Below are positions 47,098 through 57,892 of a stretch of DNA of 64,000 bases, piece by piece; position 1 is the stretch's first letter; each line of letters begins with the position of its first letter. The DNA lies in contig NZ_LIGE01000025.1 of assembly GCF_001297015.1 (NCBI RefSeq), positions 930,001-994,000 on the forward strand, in the 5' to 3' direction. A program made the translations under genes and the position numbers. Under the pieces are notes generated by a model. It was given only the letters and a program-made list of their open reading frames with translations, had not been told where the DNA came from and did not search any database. This stretch comes from Pseudomonas sp. RIT-PI-r (GTDB lineage Bacteria > Pseudomonadota > Gammaproteobacteria > Pseudomonadales > Pseudomonadaceae).

Positions 47098-48342
47098 TCA
47101 GTCGACCTTTGACAGACCTGTCAGCCACTCGCGGCCTTTGAGCATGCCGTTCCAGTAGAACCACGGCAGCAGCGTCGCCTTGAGAAACCACGCGGAACGC
47201 CGCGCCACGGTCGGGTCCATCGGGAAGGTCGGCAGCAACTTGCCGGCGTAACCGAACTCGGCGAGGATCACCTTGCCCTTCTCCACTGTCGGCGGGCACG
47301 AGCCGTAGCCGTCGTACTTCAGCGGCAGCGGTAATTGCTGACGCAGGGCCAGCAGGTTTTCCGCGACCACGACCACTTGTTTGCGCACCGCTGCGGCGGT
47401 TTTCGCATTGCTGGTACCGCAGATATCACCGAGTGCGAACACCTCGGGATAACGCGGATGTTGCAGGCTGTGCGGGTTGACTTCGCACCAGCCGGCTGCG
47501 TCGGCCAGCGGACTTTGCGCGATGAAGTCGGGCGAAACCTGCGGTGGCACCACGTGCAGCAGGTCGAAGATTTTCGCCACGCGAGTGAGGTTGCCGTCGG
47601 CATCCTTGATCTCGAACCACGCGGTTTTCGCCGGGCCGTCAACCTTGACCAGGTTCGAATTGAACGCCAGTTGCGCGTTGTATTTCTCGATGTACTTCAT
47701 CAGTGGCGGCACGAACGTCGCCACCCCAAACAACGCGGCGCCGGCCAGATTGAATTCGACATTGATGTTGGTCAGCACAGCGGCTTTGCGCCAGTGATCA
47801 CAGGACAGATACAACGCCTTTTGCGGCGCGCCGGCGCATTTGATCGGCATCGCCGGCTGGGTGAACAGGGCTTTGCCGCCGCGCAGTTTCTGCACCTGAT
47901 CCCAAGTGTATTGCGCGTGTTGATAGCTGTAGTTGGAGGTGACGCCATGGTGGCCGAGGCTTTCCTGCAAACCTTCGATTTTCTCCCAGGCCAGACGCAG
48001 GCCGGGGCAAACGATCAGGTTTTGATAGCTGACGGTGCGTTGATCGTTGAGGGTGAGCAGGCGCTGGTCCGGGTCGATCGCGGTGACCGCCGCTTGTAAC
48101 CAGTTCGCTTGCCGGGGCATGACCTTGCTCATCGGTCTGGCGGTGTTTTTCACGTCATAGGCGCCACCGCCGACCAGCGTCCACGCCGGTTGGTAGTAAT
48201 GGTGAGTACTCGGCTCGATGACCGTGATACTCAGTCCTGGATCACGCTTGAGCAGACTGGCGACAAAACCGATGCCGGCCGTACCACCGCCGATGACCAC
48301 GATGTCCGCACTGATGGATGGGCCCCAGTGTTGATCGTTCAT
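47098..48342 (-). CDS. sqr: Type II-like sulfide:quinone oxidoreductase
   Basis: This 414-residue FAD protein starts at ATG 48342 with AAGGAACAAGC upstream. It has the dinucleotide motif VIGGGTAGIGFVASLL and the pair of redox-active cysteines in MPIKCAGAPQKALYLS and YGSCPPTVEKGKVILAEFGY, matching human SQOR-type enzymes. It oxidises H2S at the membrane and passes electrons to quinone. The C-terminus is amphipathic for membrane attachment. It is co-oriented with the exporter and faces a repressor of the BigR type. Confidence 0.9.
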   Translation of the reverse strand: MNDQHWGPSISADIVVIGGGTAGIGFVASLLKRDPGLSITVIEPSTHHYYQPAWTLVGGGAYDVKNTARPMSKVMPRQANWLQAAVTAIDPDQRLLTLNDQRTVSYQNLIVCPGLRLAWEKIEGLQESLGHHGVTSNYSYQHAQYTWDQVQKLRGGKALFTQPAMPIKCAGAPQKALYLSCDHWRKAAVLTNINVEFNLAGAALFGVATFVPPLMKYIEKYNAQLAFNSNLVKVDGPAKTAWFEIKDADGNLTRVAKIFDLLHVVPPQVSPDFIAQSPLADAAGWCEVNPHSLQHPRYPEVFALGDICGTSNAKTAAAVRKQVVVVAENLLALRQQLPLPLKYDGYGSCPPTVEKGKVILAEFGYAGKLLPTFPMDPTVARRSAWFLKATLLPWFYWNGMLKGREWLTGLSKVD

Positions 48343-48396
48343 TGCTTGTTCCTTTTGCTGCACGCAAGGATTTCGTCAGCCATCACACAGATCCAT

Positions 48397-48485
48397 TGTA
48401 GGAGTGAGCCTGCTCGCGATAGCGGTGTATCAGTCGATAAATATGTTGGCTGACCCACCGCTATCGCGAGCAGGCTCACTCCTAC
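48397..48485. repeat. REP doublet (gtaggagtgagcctgctcgcga type)
   Basis: gtaggagtgagcctgctcgc and gcgagcaggctcactcctac are inverted around a loop between the ArsR-type and SQR genes. Confidence 0.95.
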
Positions 48486-48511
48486 AGGGGGGATGGTGTG
48501 AAGGCTGGCAT

Positions 48512-48859
48512 TTATGGCTGTTCCCAGCTTTTGAGGACGGCACCGCAATAAAGCCCCGACAGGGTCTTCATCACTTGAATCACTTCGTGACTGGCGAGGC
48601 CGTAGAAAATGTACTTGCCCTCACGCCGGGTCGCGACCAGCCCTTCATCACGCAGGATGCCCAATTGCTGAGACAGGGTCGGCTGGCGCACACCGGTCAT
48701 TTTCTCCAGTTCGCCGACATTGCGTTCGCCCTGGGTCAGTTGACAGAGGATCAGCAAGCGATCTTCATTGGCCAAGGCCTTGAGCAGCGCGCAGGCCTTG
48801 GAGGCCGAGGCACGCAGTTGCGCGACTTCACATTCGGTCAGACTGGATTGCATTTGCAC
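48512..48859 (-). CDS. bigR: BigR/SqrR-like ArsR-family sulfide sensor repressor
   Basis: This is a 115-residue winged-HTH protein: LLKALANEDRLLILCQLTQGE followed by recognition helix RQPTLSQQLGILRDEGLV. Cys39 and Cys104 lie in the positions of the reactive pair that forms a disulfide or polysulfide on exposure to persulfide in BigR, SqrR and YgaV. It is divergent from the metallo-beta-lactamase gene. It should repress sqr, the TauE gene and the divergent hydrolase until sulfide is present. The short region 48860-48944 is therefore its likely operator. Confidence 0.82.
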   Translation of the reverse strand: MQMQSSLTECEVAQLRASASKACALLKALANEDRLLILCQLTQGERNVGELEKMTGVRQPTLSQQLGILRDEGLVATRREGKYIFYGLASHEVIQVMKTLSGLYCGAVLKSWEQP

Positions 48860-48886
48860 GATGCCTTCAACGTCACTTAAGCTGCG

Positions 48887-48912
48887 AACATTATGTTTTT
48901 AGATAAAGTGTT
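48887..48912. promoter_or_regulatory. Candidate operator for the BigR-like repressor
   Basis: aacattat and ataaagtgtt form an imperfect inverted repeat around gtttttag in the AT-rich gap between the two divergent start codons, where a BigR-family site is expected. Confidence 0.4.
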
Positions 48913-48944
48913 GCAACCCATTTTCCATGTTCAGGTTGGTGTCC

Positions 48945-49808
48945 ATGTCCGCACAGATTGAAGCTTTCCTCGACTCCGCCTCCTCGACCTACAGCTATGT
49001 GGTCTATGAAGCCGACGGCGGGCAATGTGCAATCGTCGATCCGGTACTCGACTACGACGGCGCCGCCGGACGTACCTGCACCGCCCAGGCCGATAAGATC
49101 ATCGCCTTCGTTCGCGCACACAATCTGCAGGTGCAGTGGTTGCTGGAAACCCACGCGCATGCCGATCACCTGTCCGCCGCGCCCTATCTGCGCCGGGAAC
49201 TGGGTGGCAAGATCGCCATTGGTGAATCGATCAGCAAAGTGCAGCACGTGTTCAAGGCACTGTTCAATCTGGAGCCGGAGTTCTGCGTAGACGGCTCGCA
49301 GTTCGACCACCTGTTCGCGCCGAACGAGTCGTTCCGCATCGGCAACCTTAAAGCCACCGCTCTGCACGTCCCCGGCCACACCCCGGCGGACATGGCTTAT
49401 TTGATCGATGGCGAGCAGATTCTGGTCGGTGACACGCTGTTCATGCCCGATGTCGGCACGGCGCGCTGTGACTTTCCCGGCGGCAATGCCCATCAGCTGT
49501 TTGCCTCGATCCACAAACTGCTGGCCTTCCCCGCCAGCGTAAAACTCTACGTTTGCCACGATTATCCGCCCGAGAGTCGCGCCTCGCAGTGCCAGACCAC
49601 GGTCGGCGAGCAGCGCAAAAGCAATATTCATGTGCATGACGGGATCGATGAAGCAGCGTTCGTCGAAATGCGCACCAAGCGCGATGCCGGGCTGGGTATG
49701 CCGACGTTATTGTTGCCGGCGATTCAGGTGAATGTACGGGCTGGGAACCTGCCGGCGGCTGAGGACAATGGCGTGGTTTATTTGAAGATCCCGATCGACA
49801 AGCTTTAA
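48945..49808 (+). CDS. blh: Metallo-beta-lactamase-fold persulfide dioxygenase-like protein (Blh)
   Basis: This 287-residue protein has the metal motif THAHADH (residues about 68-74) and VPGHTPADMAYL, with VGDTLFMPDVGTARCDFPGG; this is the ETHE1/Blh branch rather than a beta-lactamase. Such enzymes oxidise glutathione persulfide to sulfite. ATG 48945 (MSAQIEAFLD) is the usual family start; ATG 48927 would add six residues. It is divergent from the BigR-like gene, completing a sulfide-oxidation module of SQR, dioxygenase and exporter. Confidence 0.86.
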   Translation: MSAQIEAFLDSASSTYSYVVYEADGGQCAIVDPVLDYDGAAGRTCTAQADKIIAFVRAHNLQVQWLLETHAHADHLSAAPYLRRELGGKIAIGESISKVQHVFKALFNLEPEFCVDGSQFDHLFAPNESFRIGNLKATALHVPGHTPADMAYLIDGEQILVGDTLFMPDVGTARCDFPGGNAHQLFASIHKLLAFPASVKLYVCHDYPPESRASQCQTTVGEQRKSNIHVHDGIDEAAFVEMRTKRDAGLGMPTLLLPAIQVNVRAGNLPAAEDNGVVYLKIPIDKL

Positions 49809-49810
49809 CG

Positions 49811-49895
49811 TCAAAAGATCGCAGCCTGCGGCAGCTCCTACAGGAGAAATGCGAATCCGATGTAGGAGCTGCCGCAGGCTGCGATCTTTTGATCT
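49811..49895. repeat. REP doublet (gatcaaaagatcgcag type)
   Basis: tcaaaagatcgcagcctgcg and the inverted cgcaggctgcgatcttttga flank a loop between convergent blh and bkdR; the bkdR stop abuts it. Confidence 0.95.
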
Positions 49896-50384
49896 TCACG
49901 TCCCCAACGTCAAACCGTTTGCCGGCAGCGGCAATGCAGTTTTGTATCTCACCTGCTTCAGCGCAAAGCTGGAACGGATGTTCGCCACACCCGGCACTTT
50001 GGTCAGGAAGTCCATCATGAAGCGTTCGAGCGACTGAATGGTAGGTACCAGGACCCGGATGAGGTAATCCGGGTCGCCGGCCATCAGGTAGCACTCCATC
50101 ACCTCGGGGCGATCGGAAATCGCTTCCTCAAAATGCTGCAGCGCTTCCTCGACCTGCTTCTCCAGGCTGACGTGAATGAACACGTTCACATGCAGCCCCA
50201 GCAGGTCGGCATCGAGCAACGTCACTTGCTCGCGAATCAGCCCTAACTCCTCCATCGCTTTCACCCGATTGAAACAAGGTGTCGGCGACAGATTCACCGA
50301 GCGCGCGAGGTCGGCGTTGGTAACGCGCGCGTTCTCCTGAAGGCTGTTGAGAATGCCGATATCGGTACGGTCCAGTTTGCGCAT
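49896..50384 (-). CDS. bkdR: Lrp/AsnC-family activator BkdR
   Basis: This is a 162-residue protein: [23 protein letters not shown] with recognition segment [19 protein letters not shown], and a C-terminal RAM/AsnC sensor domain with [18 protein letters not shown]. In P. putida BkdR activates the bkd operon in response to branched-chain amino acids. It is divergent from bkdA1 with 185 bases between, where the inverted tgcaga half-sites at 50414-50432 are a candidate site. Confidence 0.93.
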   Translation of the reverse strand: MRKLDRTDIGILNSLQENARVTNADLARSVNLSPTPCFNRVKAMEELGLIREQVTLLDADLLGLHVNVFIHVSLEKQVEEALQHFEEAISDRPEVMECYLMAGDPDYLIRVLVPTIQSLERFMMDFLTKVPGVANIRSSFALKQVRYKTALPLPANGLTLGT

Positions 50385-50413
50385 GAGACAAAACCACCTG
50401 TTTTTTATGTTTA

Positions 50414-50432
50414 TGCAGAATTTCTATCTGCA
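50414..50432. promoter_or_regulatory. Candidate BkdR (Lrp-type) binding site
   Basis: tgcagaatttctatctgca has inverted hexamers TGCAGA and TCTGCA with a 7-base AT-rich spacer, in the divergent bkdR-bkdA1 promoter region. The region 50400-50530 is AT-richer than the flanks, as expected for an Lrp target. Confidence 0.45.
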
Positions 50433-50524
50433 AATCGTCTCCAGCGCAACGAAACAGAGATAAATATTCTTCTTGCCCGGGCCTATGATTGTTGTAGGAC
50501 AAGATTTCTTCTACCGAAGAATGA

Positions 50525-51805
<1,281 letters not shown>

Positions 51806-51806
51806 C

Positions 51807-52865
51807 ATGAACGACCACAACAACAATATTCAGTTGGAAACCGCCATGACCACGACCACCATGACCATGATCCAGGCCCTGCGCTCGGCCATGGATGTGA
51901 TGCTTGAGCGTGATGACAACGTGGTGGTGTTCGGTCAGGACGTCGGCTATTTCGGCGGCGTGTTCCGTTGCACCGAAGGCCTGCAGACCAAGTACGGCAC
52001 CTCGCGGGTGTTCGACGCACCAATCTCGGAAAGCGGCATCGTCGGTGTGGCCGTCGGCATGGGCGCCTACGGTTTGCGTCCGGTCGCCGAGATTCAGTTC
52101 GCCGACTACGTCTACCCGGCGTCCGACCAGATTATTTCCGAAGCGGCGCGCCTGCGCTATCGCTCGGCTGGCGAGTTCACCGCACCGATGACCCTGCGCA
52201 TGCCTTGCGGCGGCGGCATCTACGGCGGCCAGACCCACAGCCAGAGCATCGAGGCGATGTTCACTCAGGTCTGCGGCTTGCGCACCGTGATGCCATCCAA
52301 CCCGTATGACGCCAAAGGCCTGCTGATCGCCTCCATCGAGAACGATGACCCGGTGATCTTTCTTGAGCCGAAACGCCTGTACAACGGCCCGTTCGACGGC
52401 CACCACGACCGCCCGGTAACGCCTTGGTCGAAACACCCGCAAGCGCAGGTTCCGGACGGCTACTACACCGTGCCGCTGGACGTTGCTGCGATCACTCGTC
52501 CGGGCAAGGACGTGACCGTGCTGACTTACGGCACCACCGTGTATGTGTCGCAAGTCGCGGCTGAAGAAAGCGGCGTAGATGCCGAAGTCATCGACCTGCG
52601 CAGCCTGTGGCCGCTGGATCTGGACACCATCGTCAAGTCGGTGAAGAAAACCGGCCGCTGCGTGGTGGTTCACGAAGCCACCCGCACCTGCGGTTTCGGC
52701 GCCGAACTGGTGTCGTTGGTGCAAGAGCATTGCTTCCATCACCTGGAAGCGCCGATCGAGCGCGTCACCGGTTGGGACACCCCCTACCCGCACGCGCAAG
52801 AGTGGGCGTATTTCCCAGGGCCGTCCCGAGTGGGCGCGGCGTTGAAACGGGTTATGGAGGTCTGA
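51807..52865 (+). CDS. bkdA2: Branched-chain 2-oxoacid dehydrogenase E1 beta
   Basis: This is a 352-residue subunit with E1-beta transketolase domains: VVVFGQDVGYFGGVFRCTEG, ADYVYPASDQI and GGGIYGGQTHSQSIEAMF. It forms the alpha2beta2 E1 with the previous product. The start at 51807 (MNDHNNNIQLETAM) agrees with the P. putida protein. Confidence 0.96.
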   Translation: MNDHNNNIQLETAMTTTTMTMIQALRSAMDVMLERDDNVVVFGQDVGYFGGVFRCTEGLQTKYGTSRVFDAPISESGIVGVAVGMGAYGLRPVAEIQFADYVYPASDQIISEAARLRYRSAGEFTAPMTLRMPCGGGIYGGQTHSQSIEAMFTQVCGLRTVMPSNPYDAKGLLIASIENDDPVIFLEPKRLYNGPFDGHHDRPVTPWSKHPQAQVPDGYYTVPLDVAAITRPGKDVTVLTYGTTVYVSQVAAEESGVDAEVIDLRSLWPLDLDTIVKSVKKTGRCVVVHEATRTCGFGAELVSLVQEHCFHHLEAPIERVTGWDTPYPHAQEWAYFPGPSRVGAALKRVMEV

Positions 52866-54137
52866 ATGGGCACGCACGTTATCAAGATGCCGGACATCGG
52901 CGAAGGCATCGCAGAAGTAGAACTGTCGCAGTGGCACGTCAAGGTTGGCGATCTGGTGGTTGAAGATCAGGTGCTGGCAGACGTGATGACCGACAAGGCG
53001 ATGGTCGATATTCCCTCGCCGGTGCACGGCAAAGTGATTGCCCTCGGTGGTCAGCCGGGTGAAGTGATGGCGGTTGGCAGTGTGCTGATCAGCATTGAGG
53101 TTGAAGGTGCCGGTAATTTGAAAGAGTCCGCCGCACCTGCGCCGGCTAAAGAAGCACTGGTTGCGCCGAAAGTTGAAACCGTTGTTGAGAGCAAACCTGC
53201 TCCAGCCGCGTCGCGTCCGGCTGCGGTTTGCCAAGGCCCGATGGTTGCTCGCGAAGCAGACGAACGCCCGCTCGCCTCTCCGGCCGTGCGCAAACATGCG
53301 CTGGATCTGGGCATTCAATTGCGTCTGGTGCGCGGTTCCGGACCGGCCGGTCGGGTGTTGCACGAAGACCTTGAAGCCTATCTGGCGCAAGGTCAGTCGA
53401 ACGCCTCGGCGCCGGTGGCCGCTGCTTACGCCCAGCGCAACGACGAAGAACAGATTCAAGTCATCGGCATGCGCCGCAAGATCGCCCAGCGCATGCAGGA
53501 CGCTACCCAGCGTGCCGCGCACTTCAGTTATGTCGAAGAAATCGACGTCACCGCCATTGAAGAACTGCGCGCGCATCTGAATGAAAAACACGGCGCCAGC
53601 CGTGGCAAGTTGACCTTGCTGCCGTTCCTTGTCCGCGCTTTGGTCGTCGCCCTGCGCGACTTCCCGCAAATGAACGCCCGTTACGACGACGAAGCCCAAG
53701 TCATCACCCGCCTCGGCGCGGTGCATGTCGGCGTCGCCACGCAAAGCGATGTCGGCCTGATGGTGCCGGTGGTGCGTCACGCCGAGGCGCGCAGCCTGTG
53801 GGACAGCGCCACAGAAATCTCGCGCCTGGCCAACGCCGCACGCAATGGCAAGGCCAGTCGCGATGAGCTGTCCGGCTCGACCATCACCCTGACCAGCCTC
53901 GGTGCACTGGGCGGCATCGTCAGCACGCCGGTGCTGAACCTGCCGGAAGTGGCGATTGTCGGCGTCAACAAAATCGTCGAACGGCCAATGGTCGTCAAGG
54001 GCCAGGTAGTGATCCGCAAGATGATGAACCTCTCCAGCTCGTTCGATCACCGCGTGGTCGACGGCATGGACGCGGCGCTCTTCATCCAGGCCATTCGCGG
54101 CCTGATCGAACAACCTGCCACTTTGTTTGTGGAGTAA
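52866..54137 (+). CDS. bkdB: Branched-chain 2-oxoacid dehydrogenase E2 (lipoamide acyltransferase)
   Basis: This is a 423-residue E2. The lipoyl domain at residues 1-80 has the lipoylated lysine in [11 protein letters not shown] Pro/Ala linker follows, then a peripheral-subunit-binding domain (about 138-175, [13 protein letters not shown]), and the C-terminal acyltransferase with the catalytic HRVVDGMDA. It forms the 24-mer core binding E1 and LpdV. ATG 52866 immediately follows the bkdA2 stop. Confidence 0.96.
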   Translation: MGTHVIKMPDIGEGIAEVELSQWHVKVGDLVVEDQVLADVMTDKAMVDIPSPVHGKVIALGGQPGEVMAVGSVLISIEVEGAGNLKESAAPAPAKEALVAPKVETVVESKPAPAASRPAAVCQGPMVAREADERPLASPAVRKHALDLGIQLRLVRGSGPAGRVLHEDLEAYLAQGQSNASAPVAAAYAQRNDEEQIQVIGMRRKIAQRMQDATQRAAHFSYVEEIDVTAIEELRAHLNEKHGASRGKLTLLPFLVRALVVALRDFPQMNARYDDEAQVITRLGAVHVGVATQSDVGLMVPVVRHAEARSLWDSATEISRLANAARNGKASRDELSGSTITLTSLGALGGIVSTPVLNLPEVAIVGVNKIVERPMVVKGQVVIRKMMNLSSSFDHRVVDGMDAALFIQAIRGLIEQPATLFVE

Positions 54138-54144
54138 GGCGCGC

Positions 54145-55518
54145 ATGCAATCTCTGAACACTACGCTGCTGATCATCGGCGGCGGCCCTGGCGGTTATGT
54201 GACGGCGATCCGCGCCGGGCAACTGGGCATTCCAACCATTCTGGTGGAAGGCCAATCGCTGGGCGGCACCTGCCTGAACATCGGCTGCATCCCGTCGAAA
54301 GCGCTGATTCACGTGGCTGAGCAGTTTCACCAGACTCAGCATCACAATCAGCATTCGGCGCTGGGCATCAGCGTTTCGGCGCCGACGCTCGACATCACTA
54401 AAAGCGTCGAGTGGAAGGACGGCATCGTTGATCGCCTGACCACCGGCGTCGCTGCACTGTTGAAGAAGAACAAGGTTCAGGTCATCAATGGCTGGGCCAA
54501 AGTCATCGACGGTAAAACCGTGGATGTCGGCGACACGCGCATCCAGTGCGAGCACCTGGTACTCGCTACCGGTTCGACCAGCGTCAATCTGCCGATCCTG
54601 CCGATTGGCGGGCCGGTCATCTCCTCCACCGAAGCGTTGGCGCCGACATCCGTGCCAAAACGTCTGGTGGTGGTGGGCGGTGGTTACATCGGTCTGGAGC
54701 TGGGCATTGCCTATCGCAAGCTCGGCGCAGAGGTCAGCGTGGTCGAGGCGCAGGATCGTATCCTGCCGGCTTACGACGCTGAACTGACGCAACCGGTGCA
54801 TGACGCGCTGAAGCAACTGGGCGTGAAGCTGTACCTCAAACACAGTGTGCTGGGTTTCGACGGCACGTTGCAGGTGCGCGACCCTGAAGGCGAAACCCTT
54901 AATCTGGAAACAGACCAGGTGCTGGTGGCTGTCGGTCGTAAACCCAATACCCAGGGCTGGAACCTTGAAGCGTTGAATCTGGACATGAACGGCTCGGCGA
55001 TCAAGATCGACAGCCGCTGCCAGACCAGCATGCGCAACGTCTACGCCATCGGCGATCTGAGCGGCGAGCCGATGCTGGCCCATCGCGCCATGGCCCAAGG
55101 CGAAATGGTTGCCGAGTTGATCAGCGGCAAAACCCGTGAATTCAACCCGACTGCCATTGCTGCCGTGTGCTTCACCGACCCGGAACTGGTGGTGGTCGGC
55201 AAGACGCCGGACGAGGCTAAAGCTGCGGGGCTGGACTGCATTGTTTCCAGTTTTCCGTTTGCGGCCAATGGCCGGGCGATGACACTGGAGTCGAAAAGCG
55301 GTTTCGTGCGCGTGGTCGCTCGTCGGGATAACCATGTGATTGTCGGCTGGCAAGCGGTGGGCGTTGGGGTTTCCGAGTTGTCGACGGCGTTTGCGCAAAG
55401 CCTGGAAATGGGCGCGCGGCTGGAAGACATCGGCGGCACCATTCATGCGCATCCGACCCTGGGTGAAGCGGTGCAGGAAGCGGCGTTGCGTGCCCTCGGG
55501 CATGCGTTGCACCTGTAG
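54145..55518 (+). CDS. lpdV: Dihydrolipoyl dehydrogenase LpdV (E3 of the branched-chain complex)
   Basis: This is a 457-residue flavoprotein with FAD site [16 protein letters not shown], redox disulfide [16 protein letters not shown] motif [19 protein letters not shown] and C-terminal His/Glu in [12 protein letters not shown] 54145 ([10 protein letters not shown]) is chosen because the longer reading overlaps bkdB. It is the valine-specific E3 of this operon. Confidence 0.96.
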   Translation: MQSLNTTLLIIGGGPGGYVTAIRAGQLGIPTILVEGQSLGGTCLNIGCIPSKALIHVAEQFHQTQHHNQHSALGISVSAPTLDITKSVEWKDGIVDRLTTGVAALLKKNKVQVINGWAKVIDGKTVDVGDTRIQCEHLVLATGSTSVNLPILPIGGPVISSTEALAPTSVPKRLVVVGGGYIGLELGIAYRKLGAEVSVVEAQDRILPAYDAELTQPVHDALKQLGVKLYLKHSVLGFDGTLQVRDPEGETLNLETDQVLVAVGRKPNTQGWNLEALNLDMNGSAIKIDSRCQTSMRNVYAIGDLSGEPMLAHRAMAQGEMVAELISGKTREFNPTAIAAVCFTDPELVVVGKTPDEAKAAGLDCIVSSFPFAANGRAMTLESKSGFVRVVARRDNHVIVGWQAVGVGVSELSTAFAQSLEMGARLEDIGGTIHAHPTLGEAVQEAALRALGHALHL

Positions 55519-55523
55519 CTGCG

Positions 55524-55650
55524 ATGATCGTTCCCACGCTCTGCGTGGGAATGCAGCCGGGGACGCTCTGCGTCCCAAAAGCCGAACGCGGAGCGTCCGA
55601 TGAGGCATTCCCACGCAGAGCGTAGGAACGATCAAGCGTGGGAACGATCA
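55524..55650. repeat. Inverted intergenic repeat (gatcgttcccacgctctgcg type)
   Basis: gatcgttcccacgctctgcg at the left is matched by the inverted cgcagagcgtaggaacgatc (one change), with an extra agcgtgggaacgatc tail; the same family as the copy at 31556. Confidence 0.95.
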
Positions 55651-55763
55651 GTGGAGCGAATTCCGGCTGCGAAACCGCTCAAGAATGAAGTATTGTTGTG
55701 CCCATCCAAAAAACGTCAGAAGCCTTGAACCGTTTCGACGGTTGTTCAGTGATAGAGGGTGTC

Positions 55764-56783
55764 ATGGGTAACGAAAGCATCAATTGGGACAAGCTGGGTT
55801 TTGACTACATCAAGACCGACAAACGCTATCTGTCGTACTTTCGCGATGGCGAGTGGGACAAAGGCACCCTGACCGAAGATAACGTGCTGCACATCAGCGA
55901 AGGCTCGACTGCCCTTCACTATGGCCAGCAGTGCTTCGAAGGCATGAAGGCCTATCGTTGCAAGGACGGCTCGATCAACCTGTTCCGCCCGGACCAGAAC
56001 GCTCTGCGTATGCAACGCAGCTGCGCGCGTCTGCTGATGCCGACAGTCGACACCGAGCAGTTCATCGAAGCGTGCAAAGCCGTGGTTCGCGCCAACGAGC
56101 GCTTCATTCCGCCGTACGGCACCGGCGGCGCGCTGTATCTGCGTCCGTTCGTGATCGGCGTGGGTGACAACATCGGCGTGCGCACGGCACCCGAGTTCAT
56201 CTTCTCGATCTTCTGCATTCCGGTCGGCGCCTACTTCAAGGGCGGCCTGACCCCGCACAACTTCCAGATCTCCAGCTACGACCGCGCCGCCCCACAAGGC
56301 ACCGGCGCCGCCAAGGTCGGTGGCAACTACGCCGCCAGCCTGATGCCGGGCTCGAAAGCGAAGAAAGCCAACTTCGCCGACGCGATCTACCTGGACCCGA
56401 TGACCCACACCAAGATCGAGGAAGTCGGTTCGGCCAACTTCTTCGGGATCACCCACGACAACAAGTTCATCACCCCGAACTCGCCGTCGGTTCTGCCAGG
56501 CATCACCCGCCTGTCGCTGATCGAACTGGCCAAGTCCCGTCTGGGTCTGGAAGTGGTTGAAGGCGACGTGCTGATCGACAAGCTGTCGGACTTCAAGGAA
56601 GCCGGTGCCTGTGGTACTGCGGCGGTGATCACGCCGATCGGTGGCATCAGCTACAACGACCATCTGCACGTGTTCCACAGCGAAACCGAAGTCGGCCCAG
56701 TGACCCAGAAGCTCTACAAAGAGCTGACGGGCGTGCAGACCGGCGACATCGAAGCGCCAGCGGGCTGGATCGTCAAGGTTTGA
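55764..56783 (+). CDS. ilvE: Branched-chain amino acid aminotransferase
   Basis: This 339-residue class-IV PLP enzyme interconverts Val, Leu and Ile with their 2-oxo acids, feeding the adjacent dehydrogenase complex. It has HYGQQCFEGMKAYR, GVGDNIGVRTAPEFIFSIF, GAAKVGGNYAASL with the PLP-binding Lys, and EEVGSANFFGI. ATG 55764 (MGNESINWDKLGF) follows GAGGG; an upstream GTG at 55698 lacks family similarity. A strong terminator follows. Confidence 0.93.
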   Translation: MGNESINWDKLGFDYIKTDKRYLSYFRDGEWDKGTLTEDNVLHISEGSTALHYGQQCFEGMKAYRCKDGSINLFRPDQNALRMQRSCARLLMPTVDTEQFIEACKAVVRANERFIPPYGTGGALYLRPFVIGVGDNIGVRTAPEFIFSIFCIPVGAYFKGGLTPHNFQISSYDRAAPQGTGAAKVGGNYAASLMPGSKAKKANFADAIYLDPMTHTKIEEVGSANFFGITHDNKFITPNSPSVLPGITRLSLIELAKSRLGLEVVEGDVLIDKLSDFKEAGACGTAAVITPIGGISYNDHLHVFHSETEVGPVTQKLYKELTGVQTGDIEAPAGWIVKV

Positions 56784-56803
56784 TCTGACGGCTGCTGATG
56801 TAG

Positions 56804-56842
56804 AAAAGCCCTCCACCGAGTGATTGGTGGGGGGCTTTTTTT
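56804..56842 (+). terminator. Rho-independent terminator after ilvE
   Basis: A 14-bp stem of aaaagccctccacc with ggtggggggctttt (one G-T pair) and an 8-base loop is followed by a run of seven T. Confidence 0.95.
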
Positions 56843-56886
56843 GTGGCGTGTGGCGGGATATGTGTGGCGTGCTGGCGATCCTTTCC

Positions 56887-57060
56887 CCCTCACCCCAGCC
56901 CTCTCCCCCAGGGGGGCGAGGGGGAAAGGGAGCCGATTTTTGTGCTTTTCAAAACCTGAGTTCGACTTGATCGTTCAGGTCGATGTAGTACGCGAGAACA
57001 CCTCGGTCGGCCCCCTCTCCCTATGGGCGGTCCGACGTTTCGGGAGGGCTGGGGTGAGGG
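56887..57060. repeat. Composite intergenic repeat, copy C
   Basis: Inverted ends ccctcaccccagccctctcc and agggctggggtgaggg flank a middle with caggtcgatgtag. The right end has the same 18-base insert (gggcggtccgacgtttcg) as copy A, in opposite orientation. Confidence 0.85.
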
Positions 57061-57067
57061 TATGCTT

Positions 57068-57892
57068 TTAGCTCTTAAAGGCAATCCGTTTGCCTGCACG
57101 GTTGGCAATCCCGCTCGCCTGCCCATTCTGCTGCTTGCCCATCCGCGCCTGCGTAATCAACCCCGGAATCAACTCCCCCTCCGGCAGATTTTTCCAGAAC
57201 CGCGCCGGCAAATGCCCCTGCATGACCTTCTCGTTCAACCGCGCCGGATTGAAGATGTGGCTGTAATAAGTCAGCCACAGATCACCGTGAGGATCGTCGA
57301 CATTCTGCGCCAGTTGCTGCCATTCCAGCGGGCATTGGCGCTGATGGATCAGTTGTTCGCCATCGTAATAAACCCCGTCACGCGGCGTGGCGATCAGCCA
57401 GCGATGCTGGCCCATGCGCCCGACGAAATGCTCGCTGGCGCTGAGCAGGATGTCGTGAGCCGGTTCGTGCCACGCCACGTATTGCGGGCCTTGGCTGTTT
57501 TTCGGCCGTTCAATGAAGCGCACAAACGCATGCAGGTGATGAGCTTCGCGGCGCACTTGTTTGATTCGCCGCTGCAACTCGCTGCCCAGCTTGTCACCGG
57601 CCATCATTGCCGTGCGATCACCGTGGCTGACGCGCCACAACACTTCGTACAACAGACTCCAGCGTTGATCACCACGGTATTGCGCGGCGTGCTCCAGCGT
57701 TTCGAGCAGTACACGCGGGATCTTCGCCATAAATGGACCTTGCCCTTCAGGCACAGGGGCATCACTGGCAAACAGATCGCCCACGCCTTCCGAGGCCCAG
57801 CTCACCAGGCTCGGATCGACTTCATGGCTGAGCAGCCAGCGTGCCTGCTGACGCCAGGTGTCGAACAGATCGTCGCAGTCGAGATTGATCAT
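57068..57892 (-). CDS. TIGR03915/DUF4130 family putative DNA repair protein
   Basis: This is 274 residues from ATG 57892, which overlaps the stop of the radical SAM gene (ATGA). The family is linked across bacteria to a radical SAM partner and sometimes fused to a uracil-DNA glycosylase; here no glycosylase domain is present. The middle part contains AHHLHAFVRFIERP and a Trp/His-rich AWHEPAHDILLSASEHF segment. The C-terminus is basic. The function is unknown; the SOS promoter of the operon supports a role in DNA damage. Confidence 0.82.
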   Translation of the reverse strand: MINLDCDDLFDTWRQQARWLLSHEVDPSLVSWASEGVGDLFASDAPVPEGQGPFMAKIPRVLLETLEHAAQYRGDQRWSLLYEVLWRVSHGDRTAMMAGDKLGSELQRRIKQVRREAHHLHAFVRFIERPKNSQGPQYVAWHEPAHDILLSASEHFVGRMGQHRWLIATPRDGVYYDGEQLIHQRQCPLEWQQLAQNVDDPHGDLWLTYYSHIFNPARLNEKVMQGHLPARFWKNLPEGELIPGLITQARMGKQQNGQASGIANRAGKRIAFKS

